Shown here piece after piece: positions 36,598 to 46,417 of a DNA stretch of 50,131 nucleotides. The stretch comes from Acidobacteriota bacterium. GTDB lineage: Bacteria; Acidobacteriota; Vicinamibacteria; Vicinamibacterales; CAVVIG01. Each line of letters opens with the position of its first letter. Positions within the stretch are counted from its first letter, which is position 1. Both the position numbers and the translations under genes were made by a program. The DNA lies in contig QHWJ01000226.1 of assembly GCA_003222535.1 (NCBI GenBank), forward strand, positions 36,153-86,283, written 5' to 3'. The notes beneath the pieces are model-generated. The model did no database searches. It saw nothing but the letters and a program-made list of their open reading frames with translations, and had not been told where the DNA came from.

Positions 36598-36626
36598 ATG
36601 GTAAACACCGGCTTTCCCACTGTCAA
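36598..36626 (-). promoter_or_regulatory. Sigma-70 promoter of the arginine decarboxylase
   Basis: On the minus strand TTGACA, 17-bp spacer, TACCAT. The expected start is near 36591, at the foot of the leader hairpin. Confidence 0.75.
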
Positions 36627-36690
36627 GGAATCGCGCGGTCCTCCCGGCGCGGTTTGACCCGCCGGACGCCCGCGTGATAACTTAGCACTC

Positions 36691-36706
36691 TTAACCATTA
36701 GGTCAA
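36691..36706. promoter_or_regulatory. Candidate MarR operator
   Basis: An imperfect palindrome TTAACC-ATTA-GGTCAA 10 bases upstream of the marR start. Position and form fit an autoregulatory site; a T/C mismatch breaks one pair. Confidence 0.4.
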
Positions 36707-36715
36707 CTAACCCGA

Positions 36716-37219
36716 ATGGGCGTCATGACCCGTGTCCAGGCGCGTGAAGCGGCGCGCGAGGTCCTTGAAATCATCCCGCTGGTGATGCGCACCGTCGCGG
36801 CGGAGCTCCGCGCGGCCGGCGAGATGCCTGCGCCGGCGCATTTCGGCCTGTTGTCGGCCCTGAGCGTGCGCCCCCGCATGCTGACCGACCTCGCGTCGCT
36901 GCAGGGCGTCAGCCTGCCGACCATGTCGAACTCGATCAGCGCGATGGTCGAGCGGGGCTGGGTCCGCCGCGCCGTGCCCCAGGGCGATCGCCGCGTCGTG
37001 ATGATCGAGGTCACCGCCACGGGACGCGCCGCGCTCGAGCGCGTGAGCCGGTCGGCCGAAATGCATCTGGCGGACGTGCTCACGCCGCTCGACATGCCGG
37101 CGCGGCGGCGGCTTCGGGGCGGGCTGGGCGTGCTGCGGAAGGTGTTTGCCGGCACACCGGTGTCCGTGTCACGCAAACGTCACAGAACACCCGCGAAGCG
37201 CCGGTCGTATGTATCCTAG
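36716..37219 (+). CDS. MarR-family transcriptional regulator
   Basis: A 167-aa winged-helix regulator: MLTDLASLQGVSLPTMSNSI recognition helix region, then the wing GDRRVVMIEVTATGRAALE. These repressors often respond to small aromatic ligands and control efflux genes. The stop is directly followed by the ATG of the Yip1-like gene, so it heads the operon marR-Yip1-MacA-permease-permease and probably controls it. The C-terminus is basic (RKRHRTPAKRRSYVS). ATGs at 36716 and 36725 are both possible. Confidence 0.9.
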   Translation: MGVMTRVQAREAAREVLEIIPLVMRTVAAELRAAGEMPAPAHFGLLSALSVRPRMLTDLASLQGVSLPTMSNSISAMVERGWVRRAVPQGDRRVVMIEVTATGRAALERVSRSAEMHLADVLTPLDMPARRRLRGGLGVLRKVFAGTPVSVSRKRHRTPAKRRSYVS

Positions 37220-37975
37220 ATGGAAATGAGGCCGGGCGTGGCGCCAGACGTGATGTCCGAACAGACGGGAGCAACGGGGTCCAGGAGCCTGCCCGCGCGC
37301 CTCGTGGGTGTCCTGCTGGCGCCGCGCGCGACATACGCGGACGTCGCGGCGCGCCCGCGCGTCGTGGGCGCGCTCGTCCTCGTGCTGGCGGTCCTCGTCA
37401 CCGCGACGTTCGTTTTTCTGTCGACCGAAGTGGGTCAGCAGGCGACGCTCGACAACCAGGTCCGCCAGTTGGAATCGTTCGGCCGGGCCGTCAGCGACGC
37501 GCAGTATCAGCAGATGGAGCGCATGGCGCCGTTCTCGCGCTACGTCGCGGCCGGCTTCCAGCTCGTGGTGACGCCCCTCATGGCGCTCCTGGTCGCTGCC
37601 GTGGCGTTCGCGGTCTTCAACGCGTTGCTCGGCGGGGAGGCGACGTTCAAGCAGGTCTACGCGGTCGTCGTGCACTCGGGCGTGCTCCTGTCGGTGCAGG
37701 CCCTCTTCGGGCTGCCGCTCGCTTACGTGCGCGAGAGCCTGTCGGGCGCGACGAACCTCGCGGTCTTCTTTCCGTTTCTCGACGAAAACACGTTCGTGGC
37801 GCGGTTGCTCGGGTCGATCGACTTGTTTCTCGTCTGGTGGATCGTCAGTCTGGCGATCGGGTTGTCCGTCCTGTACCGCCGCCGCACCGCGCCGGTCGCC
37901 ACCACGATGCTCGTCGTCTACGTCGCCATCGGGCTGGTGATCGCGGCAATCAAGACGGCAACCTCAGGAGCGTAG
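37220..37975 (+). CDS. Yip1-domain membrane protein
   Basis: A 251-aa integral membrane protein with about five transmembrane segments (for example VVGALVLVLAVLVTATFVFL and LMALLVAAVAFAVFNALLGG) and the Yip1-type loop GGEATFKQVYAVVVHSG. The role of bacterial Yip1 proteins is not known. The ATG follows the marR stop without a gap, and the next gene starts immediately after its own stop, so it is part of the efflux-like operon. Confidence 0.8.
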   Translation: MEMRPGVAPDVMSEQTGATGSRSLPARLVGVLLAPRATYADVAARPRVVGALVLVLAVLVTATFVFLSTEVGQQATLDNQVRQLESFGRAVSDAQYQQMERMAPFSRYVAAGFQLVVTPLMALLVAAVAFAVFNALLGGEATFKQVYAVVVHSGVLLSVQALFGLPLAYVRESLSGATNLAVFFPFLDENTFVARLLGSIDLFLVWWIVSLAIGLSVLYRRRTAPVATTMLVVYVAIGLVIAAIKTATSGA

Positions 37976-39331
37976 ATGTCCCGGAAGAACGTTCTCATCG
38001 CCATCGCTGTGGTCCTCGTCGGTGCCGCCGTCGTCGCCGCGAATCTCTATTTCAAGAGGGACAAAGGGCTCGCCGTCACGACCGACGTCATCAAGACGCG
38101 GGATCTCGAGGCCGTCGTGTCGGCGTCGGGCAAGATTCAGCCGAAGCACCTGGTGAACATCAGCGCCGAGACACCGGGCCGCGTGGTGAATCTCGCCGTC
38201 AACGAGGGCGACCGGATCAAGAAGGGGCAGTTGCTCCTCCAGATCGATCCGAAGTCGCTGCGCACGCGCGTGGACGGCAACACCGCCTCACTGCAGTCCG
38301 CCGAGGCGTCGCTCGAACAGCTCCGGCAGTCGATCGAGACCGCCCGCGTGCAGCTCGAGCAGATGCAGCAGAACCTCGCGCGTCAGCGCAATCTGTGGGC
38401 CCAGCAGTTGACGACGAGGGAGGCGCTCGACAAGGCGGAAAACGACGTCAGGTCGGCGCAGTCGGCGCTGCAGGAGCGCGAGAAGCAGGCCACGAGCCAG
38501 TCGAGCCGCATTTCGCAGGAGCGCGCGACCCTGGAGAGCGCGCGGTACGATCTCTCCAAAGTGCGCATGGAATCGCCGATCGATGGCATCGTCACGCGCC
38601 GCAACATCCAGGAGGGCGAGACCGCGGTCATCGGCACGATGAACAACGCCGGCACCGTGCTGCTGCAGCTCGCCGACATGTCGATCATCCAGGCGGAAGT
38701 CGAGGTCGACGAGACGAACATCCCGAGCGTGCAGTTCGGACAGAAGGCGAAGATCACGATCGACGCCATCCCCGACAAGTCCTTCAAGGGTCACGTGAGC
38801 GAGATCGGCAACAGCCCGATTCAGGCGGCCCCCGGCGCCACGGGGACGCAGGCGACGAACTTCAAGGTGGTCGTCATCCTCGACGAGGTCGTGCCCGACG
38901 TGCGTCCGGGCTTCACCGCCACGGCGGACATCACGACGGCCACGCGCAAGGAGGTCGTGTCGGTGCCGATCCCGGCGGTCGCCGTGCGGGAGCTGGTCTA
39001 CGACGCGAACGGGCAGATCGTGAAGGAGCCGCGGAACGACAAACGGCGCCGCGGCGGCAGCGGCAGCAGCATGGAGCCGGTCGCCGCCGCCGCGGAGCTC
39101 AAGCCCGGCCAGACGCGAAAGGAATCGGAGGGCGTCTTCCTCGTGCGCGATGGCCGCGCGGAATTCCTGCCGATCAAAATGGGCGTCGCCGGCGACAAGT
39201 ACTTCGAGGTGCTGTCAGGCCTCACGATCGGCGACGAGGTCATCACCGGGCCGTACAACTCGGTGCGCGCGATGGCCGATGGCGATCCGGTGAAGGTGGA
39301 TAACACCAAGAAGGGCAGGCTGGGCGGCTAG
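37976..39331 (+). CDS. Periplasmic adaptor (MacA/HlyD-like)
   Basis: A 451-aa membrane fusion protein. N-terminal anchor ([20 protein letters not shown]), a lipoyl-like half ([20 protein letters not shown] and [20 protein letters not shown]), a long alpha-hairpin of about 110 residues with heptads, the second lipoyl half ([18 protein letters not shown]), a beta-barrel and a membrane-proximal domain. A basic, Gly/Ser-rich insertion ([10 protein letters not shown]) interrupts the last domain. It would link the FtsX-like permeases to an outer-membrane channel. A TolC gene is not in the window. Confidence 0.92.
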   Translation: MSRKNVLIAIAVVLVGAAVVAANLYFKRDKGLAVTTDVIKTRDLEAVVSASGKIQPKHLVNISAETPGRVVNLAVNEGDRIKKGQLLLQIDPKSLRTRVDGNTASLQSAEASLEQLRQSIETARVQLEQMQQNLARQRNLWAQQLTTREALDKAENDVRSAQSALQEREKQATSQSSRISQERATLESARYDLSKVRMESPIDGIVTRRNIQEGETAVIGTMNNAGTVLLQLADMSIIQAEVEVDETNIPSVQFGQKAKITIDAIPDKSFKGHVSEIGNSPIQAAPGATGTQATNFKVVVILDEVVPDVRPGFTATADITTATRKEVVSVPIPAVAVRELVYDANGQIVKEPRNDKRRRGGSGSSMEPVAAAAELKPGQTRKESEGVFLVRDGRAEFLPIKMGVAGDKYFEVLSGLTIGDEVITGPYNSVRAMADGDPVKVDNTKKGRLGG

Positions 39332-39359
39332 GACTGCCCGACCCGACGCGCGGCCGACC

Positions 39360-40589
<1,230 letters not shown>

Positions 40590-40633
40590 GATCATCGAGA
40601 GGGCGGGAGCACACGGACATGAACCGGCCCCAG

Positions 40634-40683
40634 AGACACGAAGACACAGAGCTCAGACGGTTTTTCTCTGTGTCTCAGTGTCT
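40634..40683. repeat. Nonamer hairpin between the permease genes, word AGACACAGA
   Basis: Arms AGACACGAAGACACAGAG (40634-40651) and CTCTGTGTCTCAGTGTCT (40666-40683) pair at 16 of 18 positions around a 14-base loop ending TTTTT. More CTCTGTGTG words follow up to about 40712. It lies inside an apparent operon and might reduce expression of the second permease. Confidence 0.85.
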
Positions 40684-40749
40684 CCGTGGCATGCAACCCT
40701 CTGTGTGCTCTGCCCGCTCCGTGTGGTCGTCGCGGGAGCTTCGATAGCC

Positions 40750-42045
40750 ATGGCCCTGCGCGCCGCCCTGTTCTGGGAAGTCGTCACGATGGCCTTCGAC
40801 ACCGTGCGCACGAACAAAATGCGCTCGGGGCTCACCGTCCTCGGCGTCGTCATCGGCATCACGTCGATCGTCGGCATGACGGCGATGATCCGCGGCTTCG
40901 ACCAGTCGCTGCGCGAGATGATCAGCACGATCGGGCCCAACACGATCTTCATCCAGCGGTTCGGCATCACCAGCTTCGCCGGCGGCGCCGAGTTCAAGGA
41001 GCTGATCAAGCGGCCGAACCTGTCGATCTCCGACGCGCGCGCGCTCGAGGGGCAGGCCGGCACCATCCAGTTCGTCGACATCGAGCTCGGGGCCGGCGGC
41101 CCGCCGACGCAGCGCCGGGTCTTCTACGGCACCCAGAAGACCAAGAACCTCGTCGTCTTCGGCACGACCGAGTACTTCGCCGAGGGCACCAAGATTCCGT
41201 TCCTCGGCGGGCGGTTCTTCAACGGCACCGAGGTGCAGTACCGCAAGAACGTCGTCGTGCTCGGCAACACGCCGTATCAGCTCCTGTTCGCGCCGGGCGG
41301 CACCGACCCGGTGGGCAAGAGCGTGCGCGTCGGCAGCGAGCGCTTCGAAGTGGTCGGCGTATTCGACAAGCGGCCGGCCGCCGGGGGGTTCAACCTCGGC
41401 CAGGACGATTTCGTCGTGATCCCCTATACGGCGTACCAGCGCGTCTTCGGCCTGAACCCGATCCGCATCAACCGGAGCGCGACGTTTCTGCCCATCCAGA
41501 TCGCGCTCGTGCCGCGCGAGGGGGTGAAGCAGGCCGACGCCATCGCCGACATCGAACGCGTGATGCGGATCCGGCACGGGCTGAAGCTCGATCAGCCGAA
41601 CGACTTCGACGTGCTGACGCAGGACGCGTTCCTCAAGCTCTGGGATCGGATCAGCCAGGGCACGTTCCTCGCCCTGATCGTGATCTCCTCGATCGCGCTG
41701 ATGGTCGGCGGCATCGGGGTCATGGCGATCATGTCGATCTCGGTGACCGAGCGGACGCGCGAAATCGGCGTGCGCAAGGCGCTCGGCGCGCGGCGCGCCG
41801 AGATCCTGTTTCAGTTCCTGATGGAAGCGGCGTTCCTCACCTCGCTCGGCGGCGTGCTCGGCATCGGGCTCGGCAGCGGGATCGGGTGGGCCGTCCATGT
41901 CGCAACCGGCTTCCCCATCTCGCTGCCCTGGTGGTCCTTTGCCATCGGCCTCGGATTCTCCGCTTCGGTCGGTCTGTTTTTCGGGATGTACCCCGCCTTC
42001 AAAGCGTCGCGCCTGGATCCGATCGAGGCGCTCAGATACGAGTAG
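40750..42045 (+). CDS. FtsX/MacB-like ABC permease 2
   Basis: A 431-aa paralogue of the preceding permease with the same plan: first helix (MRSGLTVLGVVIGITSIVG), MacB-PCD periplasmic domain, and three C-terminal helices with [21 protein letters not shown], ending DPIEALRYE. The ATG at 40750 is chosen; the frame is open to 40678 but the upstream part is repeat sequence. The two permeases may form a heterodimer. Their ATPase is not encoded here. Confidence 0.93.
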   Translation: MALRAALFWEVVTMAFDTVRTNKMRSGLTVLGVVIGITSIVGMTAMIRGFDQSLREMISTIGPNTIFIQRFGITSFAGGAEFKELIKRPNLSISDARALEGQAGTIQFVDIELGAGGPPTQRRVFYGTQKTKNLVVFGTTEYFAEGTKIPFLGGRFFNGTEVQYRKNVVVLGNTPYQLLFAPGGTDPVGKSVRVGSERFEVVGVFDKRPAAGGFNLGQDDFVVIPYTAYQRVFGLNPIRINRSATFLPIQIALVPREGVKQADAIADIERVMRIRHGLKLDQPNDFDVLTQDAFLKLWDRISQGTFLALIVISSIALMVGGIGVMAIMSISVTERTREIGVRKALGARRAEILFQFLMEAAFLTSLGGVLGIGLGSGIGWAVHVATGFPISLPWWSFAIGLGFSASVGLFFGMYPAFKASRLDPIEALRYE

Positions 42046-42073
42046 GGACTGGGGACTGGGGACTGGGGACTGG
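42046..42073. repeat. Tandem heptamer, word GGGGACT, single arm
   Basis: Directly after the permease stop: four copies of the 7-bp word GGGGACT, the first shortened. The last degenerates to GGAGAG at 42072-42077, which then serves as the ribosome binding site of the next gene. The same word forms the paired element at 45175-45244. Confidence 0.9.
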
Positions 42074-42083
42074 AGAGTGTCGG

Positions 42084-42356
42084 ATGGCCGCCACTATTTG
42101 GCTGATCGCGATCGTGCTGTTGCTGGTTGCCGCGCGCCGGACGCGCCGCCAGCGGCGCCGGGGCGGAGTCGGATCGGCCGCCGCCGGGATCATCGACGGC
42201 TGGCTGAATGAAGACAAGCGAAAGGCGGTCGAGATCGTCGTCGAAGGCCGCGCGGAGGCCCGCGATCCCGAGGATCGCGACGGCAACCTGCCGGATCTCG
42301 CCAGCCCGGGGCGGGGACGCATCGCGCCGAATCGCCGCGCACATCGCCGACCGTGA
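42084..42356 (+). CDS. Small conserved membrane-anchored protein
   Basis: A 90-aa product beginning MAATIWLIAIVLLLVAARR: one membrane helix and then a basic stop-transfer stretch. The middle, IDGWLNEDKRKAVEIVVEGR followed by DPEDRDGNLPDL, is a pattern I recall in short hypothetical proteins of related bacteria; no function is known. The ATG at 42084 is supported by GGAGAG 6 bases upstream, a site formed by the end of a tandem repeat. The tail is Arg/Pro-rich. Confidence 0.7.
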   Translation: MAATIWLIAIVLLLVAARRTRRQRRRGGVGSAAAGIIDGWLNEDKRKAVEIVVEGRAEARDPEDRDGNLPDLASPGRGRIAPNRRAHRRP

Positions 42357-42386
42357 TCAGGAATCCCGATCGCCTGCTCGATCGGC

Positions 42387-42416
42387 TTGCGGCGTTGGCG
42401 GCGCGCCGAATATGAT
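42387..42416 (+). promoter_or_regulatory. Putative sigma-70 promoter of the EF-G-like gene
   Basis: TTGCGG, 18-bp spacer, TATGAT, giving a start near 42423, about 20 bases before the ATG. A GGGGGGA ribosome binding site follows. Confidence 0.5.
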
Positions 42417-42443
42417 GCCCAGGTCTCAGGGGGGACCCCGCTT

Positions 42444-44540
42444 ATGAAGGTCTACGACGCCGCCAGCATCAGAAATGTCGCGCTCGTCGGGCACACCGGA
42501 TCCGGCAAGACCCAGCTCACCTCAGCCATCCTCTCCGATGCGGGCATGATCAATCGCTTCGGGAAAGTCGACGAGGGGACGACTGTCACGGACTTCGACG
42601 AAGAAGAAATCGCGCGCAAGCACACGCTGTCGGCTGGTCTCGCGTACGCCGAATGGAACAGGCAGAAGCTCAATCTGATCGACACGCCCGGGATGGGCAA
42701 CTTCCTGGCCGAGTCGCGCGCGTCGCTGCGTGTCGTCGACGCGGCGCTCGCAGTCGTGGACGCCGTCGGCGGCGTCATGGTGCAGACCGAAAAAGTCTGG
42801 GAGACCGCCGAGGAGTTCGGGCTGCCGCGTCTGGTCGTGCTCAACCGGCTCGATCGCGAGCGCGCGAGCCTCGAGCGCTCGCTCGCGTCGCTGCGGCAGT
42901 TGTGCAACCGCGCCGTGATCCCGATTCAGCTGCCCATCGGCGAAGAAAAGCGTTTCCGCGGCGTCGTCGATCTCATTTCGAAAAAAGCCTTCATCTTCCA
43001 GACCGACGAAAGCGGCACGTTCTCCGAGGGCGCGGTGCCCGGCGACATGACGGCGGCGGTCGAGGCCGCGCGTGAGGCGCTGATCGAGATGGTCGCGGAG
43101 AATGACGAGAAGCTGATGGAGAAGTTCTTCGAAGCCGGCACCCTGACAGACGACGAGCTCGTCTCGGGGCTCCGCGGCGCGACGCTGGCCGGCAAGCTGT
43201 TCCCGGCGGTCTGCACGTCGGCGCTGCTGAACATCGGCGTGCCGCAGCTGCTGGATGCGATCGTCGCGTACCTCCCTTCGCCCGCCGACCGTCCGTTCAG
43301 GGGCATCGACAAGTCCGGGGCCGAGATCCCGCTGCCTGCCGATGAAAAGAACGCCACGGCGGCATTCGTGTGGAAAACGATTGCCGATCCGTTTGCGGGC
43401 CGCATCTCGCTGTTCCGCGTCGTGTCCGGCGCGGTGAAGGCCGATTCGACCGTGCACAACAGGACGAAGGACGTGCCGGAGCGGCTCGGCCATCTGATGC
43501 TCCTGCAGGGCAAGACGCAGGCGAACGTCCCGGAAATCAAGGCGGGCGATCTCGGCGCGGTGGCGAAGCTGAAGGACACGTTGACCAACGACGTCATCGG
43601 CGACAAGGCGGACGCGGTCACCTTTCCGCCCATCAGGTTTCCCGAGCCGGTGCTCTCCTACGCCATCGAGCCCAAGAGCCGCGGCGACGAGGACAAGATC
43701 AGCACGTCGATGCATCGGCTCGAGGAAGAGGACCCGTCGATCCGGTACAGCCGCGACCCGCAGACCAAGGAGCTGCTGCTCTCAGGCCAGGGCCAGCTGC
43801 ACATCGAGGTCACGGTGGCGAAGCTGAAGCGCCGGTTCGGCGTCGACGTGAACCTGAAGCCGCCGCGCATCCCGTACCGCGAGACGATCAGGGCCTCCAC
43901 CGAAGCGCACGGCCGGCACAAGAAGCAGACCGGAGGCCACGGCCAGTTCGGCGACTGCAAGATCAAGGTCGAGCCGTTGTCGCGCGGCACGGAGTTCGAG
44001 TTCGTCGACGACATCTTCGGCGGCTCCATCCCGCGACAGTTCGTGCCTGCGATCGAAAAGGGCATCCAGGACGCGCGGACGCGCGGCTACCTCGCCGGCT
44101 ATCCGATGGTCGATTTCCGCGTGACGGTGTTCGACGGCTCGTACCATGACGTCGACTCCAACGAGCTCTCGTTCAAGCTCGCCGGGTCGCTCGCCTTCAA
44201 GGACGCGATGACGCGCGCGCGGCCGACCATCCTCGAGCCGATCATGAACGTGGAGGTCTACGCGCCGTCCGACTTCGCCGGCGATCTCATGGGCGATCTG
44301 AACGGCCGGCGCGGCCGCATCGCGGGCATGGATACACGCGGCGCGATGACGATCATCAAGGCACAGGTGCCGATGGCCGAGATGCTCACATACGAGCAGC
44401 ACCTGACGTCGGCGACCGGCGGACGCGGCACCTACCACATGGAGTACTCGCACTACGATGAGGTGCCGTCGCACCTGCAGACGAAGATCATCGCCGCCGC
44501 GAAGGCGGACCGGGCGGGCGTGGAAGTCGAGGAAGTCTGA
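42444..44540 (+). CDS. EF-G-like translational GTPase (EF-G2 type)
   Basis: A 698-aa GTPase with EF-G domain order. G1 is GHTGSGKTQL rather than the AHIDAGKTT of canonical EF-G, G3 is DTPGMGNF and G4 is LNRLDRE instead of NKxD. These changes place it with the EF-G2 or EF-G-like paralogues rather than the essential translocase. Domain II to V are present (IRYSRDPQTKELLLSGQGQL, GGHGQFGDCKIKVEP, LMGDLNGRRGRIAGMD). The ATG at 42444 is chosen over 42387, which overlaps the promoter. It converges on rplQ; a canonical fusA is not in the window. The cellular role of EF-G2 proteins is not settled. Confidence 0.88.
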   Translation: MKVYDAASIRNVALVGHTGSGKTQLTSAILSDAGMINRFGKVDEGTTVTDFDEEEIARKHTLSAGLAYAEWNRQKLNLIDTPGMGNFLAESRASLRVVDAALAVVDAVGGVMVQTEKVWETAEEFGLPRLVVLNRLDRERASLERSLASLRQLCNRAVIPIQLPIGEEKRFRGVVDLISKKAFIFQTDESGTFSEGAVPGDMTAAVEAAREALIEMVAENDEKLMEKFFEAGTLTDDELVSGLRGATLAGKLFPAVCTSALLNIGVPQLLDAIVAYLPSPADRPFRGIDKSGAEIPLPADEKNATAAFVWKTIADPFAGRISLFRVVSGAVKADSTVHNRTKDVPERLGHLMLLQGKTQANVPEIKAGDLGAVAKLKDTLTNDVIGDKADAVTFPPIRFPEPVLSYAIEPKSRGDEDKISTSMHRLEEEDPSIRYSRDPQTKELLLSGQGQLHIEVTVAKLKRRFGVDVNLKPPRIPYRETIRASTEAHGRHKKQTGGHGQFGDCKIKVEPLSRGTEFEFVDDIFGGSIPRQFVPAIEKGIQDARTRGYLAGYPMVDFRVTVFDGSYHDVDSNELSFKLAGSLAFKDAMTRARPTILEPIMNVEVYAPSDFAGDLMGDLNGRRGRIAGMDTRGAMTIIKAQVPMAEMLTYEQHLTSATGGRGTYHMEYSHYDEVPSHLQTKIIAAAKADRAGVEVEEV

Positions 44541-44572
44541 ATTCCGAATTCCGAATTCTGAATTCCGAATTC
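44539..44572. repeat. Five EcoRI-site heptamers between convergent genes
   Basis: GAATTC occurs at 44539, 44546, 44553, 44560 and 44567, in perfect 7-bp register (word GAATTCC, one variant GAATTCT). The first overlaps the stop codon of the EF-G-like gene and the last ends one base before the rplQ stop. As each word is a palindrome the array is self-complementary and could terminate both genes. Confidence 0.95.
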
Positions 44573-44573
44573 G

Positions 44574-45161
44574 CTAGCTGCCCCCGGCCTTCCGCGGCGT
44601 CGTCGTCTTGCGCGTGACGCCCTTGGACGGCTTCGTCGACACCTTCTTGACCTCGTCGTCGTCCTTCTTGCCGCGGAGCCGCTCGGCGGCGGCGCGGAGA
44701 CGTCCGCCCACGCCCTTCGCCTTCGGCTTGGAGCCTTCGGCGGCGGCGGCAGCCTCGGCCTTCGCGCGCGGATTGAATTCGCTGCCGACGAGCTCGACCT
44801 GCGCGACCTCGGCGCTGTCGCCTCTTCGGAAGCCGACACGCAGCAGGCGCGTGTAGCCGCCGGCACGCGAGGCGAATCGTGGCGCGAGGGTGTCGAACAG
44901 CTTGGTGAGGACCTCGCGGTCCTGGACGTCCCGCATGACCAGGCGCCGCGCGTTCAGCGTGTGGCTCTTGGCGTCGCCCCCGGCGACGCCGCGTTTGGCG
45001 ATGGTGATCAGGCGCTCGACGAACGGCCGCAGCTCTTTGGCCTTCGGTACGGTCGTCGTCAGATGCTCGTAACGGAGCAGGTCCGTCGCCTGGTTCCGCA
45101 GCATCGACATGCGATGCTCGGTGACGCGTCCCAGCTTTCTCTGTGCGACTCGATGTCTCAT
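44574..45161 (-). CDS. rplQ: 50S ribosomal protein L17 with long C-terminal extension
   Basis: bL17 of the large subunit. Residues 1-125 match the family ([57 protein letters not shown]). The remaining 70 residues are Ala/Lys-rich and charged ([40 protein letters not shown]), probably disordered and rRNA-binding. The usual length is about 120 aa. Last gene of the alpha operon; followed by the GAATTC array. Confidence 0.97.
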   Translation of the reverse strand: MRHRVAQRKLGRVTEHRMSMLRNQATDLLRYEHLTTTVPKAKELRPFVERLITIAKRGVAGGDAKSHTLNARRLVMRDVQDREVLTKLFDTLAPRFASRAGGYTRLLRVGFRRGDSAEVAQVELVGSEFNPRAKAEAAAAAEGSKPKAKGVGGRLRAAAERLRGKKDDDEVKKVSTKPSKGVTRKTTTPRKAGGS

Positions 45162-45174
45162 GGCGTTTAATGGC

Positions 45175-45244
45175 GGGGACTGGGGGCTGGGGACGGGAAG
45201 AACCCAGCCAGTGTTCCTAGTCCCTAGCCCCTAGTCCCCAGTCC
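45175..45244. repeat. Heptamer-arm hairpin rpoA-rplQ spacer, word GGGGACT
   Basis: Left arm 45175-45200 (GGGGACT, GGGGGCT, GGGGACG); right arm 45214-45244 (CTAGTCC, CTAGCCC, CTAGTCC, CCAGTCC), its reverse complement. It fills the gap between rpoA and rplQ. Confidence 0.9.
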
Positions 45245-45249
45245 TCTCT

Positions 45250-46236
45250 CTATTCCCGGGACGCCGTGGTGGGCTGATCGACTCGCATGCCGAGGCCCAG
45301 TCCCATCGTCTGCAGGATTTCCTTGATCTCGTTGAGGCTCTTGCGTCCGAAGTTCTTCGTCTTGAGCATCTCGGCCTCGGTCTTCATCACGAGCTCGCGA
45401 ATCGTCCGGATGTTCGCATTCTTGAGGCAGTTGTAGGACCGGACGGACAGCTCGAGCTCCTCGACCGACTTGTCGAGGTTCTCGTTGCTCGCGCCGGCGC
45501 GCGGCTGATCGGCGGCCGCTTCCGCCTGCTGCTCCGCGCCTTCTTCGAGGTTGATGAAGATGTTCAGGTGATCGCGGACCAGCTTCGAGGCCAGCGAGAC
45601 CGCGTCGCGCGGGTTGATCGAGCCGTTGGTCCAGACGTCCACCGTCAGCTTGTCGTAGTCGGTCGTCTGTCCGAGCCGTGCCGCCTCGACGAGGTAGTTG
45701 ACCTTCTTCACCGGCGAGTGCACCGAATCGATCGGAATCCACCCGATGCCGAGGTCCTCGTCGAAGTTCTTGTCGGCCGACACGTAGCCCCGGCCGCGCT
45801 TCATGCGCATCTCCATGTGGAGCTTGCCGTGCTCCGCGATCGTGGCGATGTGCGCGTCCGGCTCGAGGATTTCGACGTCACCGTCGGCCTGGATGTCGCG
45901 CCCCCGCACTTCACCGGGCTTGTCGACGCGAAGCATCAACGTTTTGGTCTGGTCGCTGTGCAGCTTGAGCGGAATCTGCTTCAGGTTGAGGATGATGTCG
46001 GTCGCGTCCTCGACCACGCCGGGGATGGGTGAGAACTCGTGCAGCACGCCGTCGATCTTCACGGCGGTGATTGCCGCGCCTTCAATCGACGAGAGCAGGA
46101 CGCGGCGCAGCGCGTTGCCGATCGTCGTGCCGAATCCGCGCTCGAACGGCTGCGCGTAGAACCGGCCGAACCGATCCGTGAGGGTTTCACGCTCGAACTC
46201 GAGCCGCTTGGGTCGCTGAAAGCCTTTCCAGAGCAT
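45250..46236 (-). CDS. rpoA: RNA polymerase alpha subunit
   Basis: A 328-aa subunit that nucleates RNA polymerase assembly. N-terminal domain: [20 protein letters not shown] and [17 protein letters not shown]-terminal domain: [20 protein letters not shown] with the DNA/activator-contacting residues. The ATG at 46236 ([16 protein letters not shown]) is preceded by AAAGGA; the frame continues upstream only into leader sequence. Part of infA-rpmJ-rpsM-rpsK-rpsD-rpoA-rplQ. Confidence 0.98.
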   Translation of the reverse strand: MLWKGFQRPKRLEFERETLTDRFGRFYAQPFERGFGTTIGNALRRVLLSSIEGAAITAVKIDGVLHEFSPIPGVVEDATDIILNLKQIPLKLHSDQTKTLMLRVDKPGEVRGRDIQADGDVEILEPDAHIATIAEHGKLHMEMRMKRGRGYVSADKNFDEDLGIGWIPIDSVHSPVKKVNYLVEAARLGQTTDYDKLTVDVWTNGSINPRDAVSLASKLVRDHLNIFINLEEGAEQQAEAAADQPRAGASNENLDKSVEELELSVRSYNCLKNANIRTIRELVMKTEAEMLKTKNFGRKSLNEIKEILQTMGLGLGMRVDQPTTASRE

Positions 46237-46275
46237 CGTGTTGTCCTTTCGCCGGCGGGCCCGCAGACGGGCCTC

Positions 46276-46315
46276 CAGACCTGCAAGAGACCGCCGACCT
46301 CCCGCCGCAGGTCTG
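46276..46315. repeat. Inverted repeat in the rpoA leader
   Basis: Perfect 9-bp arms CAGACCTGC (46276-46284) and GCAGGTCTG (46307-46315) around 22 bases, 40 bases before the rpoA start. It differs from the short-word elements and could be a ribosomal-protein binding site or simply a hairpin. Confidence 0.5.
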
Positions 46316-46343
46316 TACAAGGCTGCGGATCGGCGGTTTGCGA

Positions 46344-46416
46344 AATTAGGAATTCAGAATCTGGAATTTGGAATTCGAGCCCGCATTCCAAATCCCGAAT
46401 TCCTACTTCCTAATTA
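46344..46416. repeat. Heptamer-arm hairpin rpsD-rpoA spacer, word GGAATTC
   Basis: Left arm 46344-46376 (GGAATTC, AGAATCT, GGAATTT, GGAATTC); right arm 46383-46416 (GCATTCC, AAATCCC, GAATTCC, TACTTCC, TAATTA), its reverse complement. It ends one base before the rpsD stop. Same word as the array at 44539. Confidence 0.9.
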
Positions 46417-46417
46417 C

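Noticed and set aside
36301-36657. Plus-strand frame upstream of marR
   Set aside because: It is antisense to the decarboxylase gene and its leader, with no family resemblance.
40678-40749. N-terminal extension of the second permease
   Set aside because: It is repeat sequence; the family start MALRAALFW is at 40750.
46237-46320. N-terminal extension of RpoA
   Set aside because: It contains the leader inverted repeat and no conserved residues; the ATG at 46236 has a good ribosome binding site.
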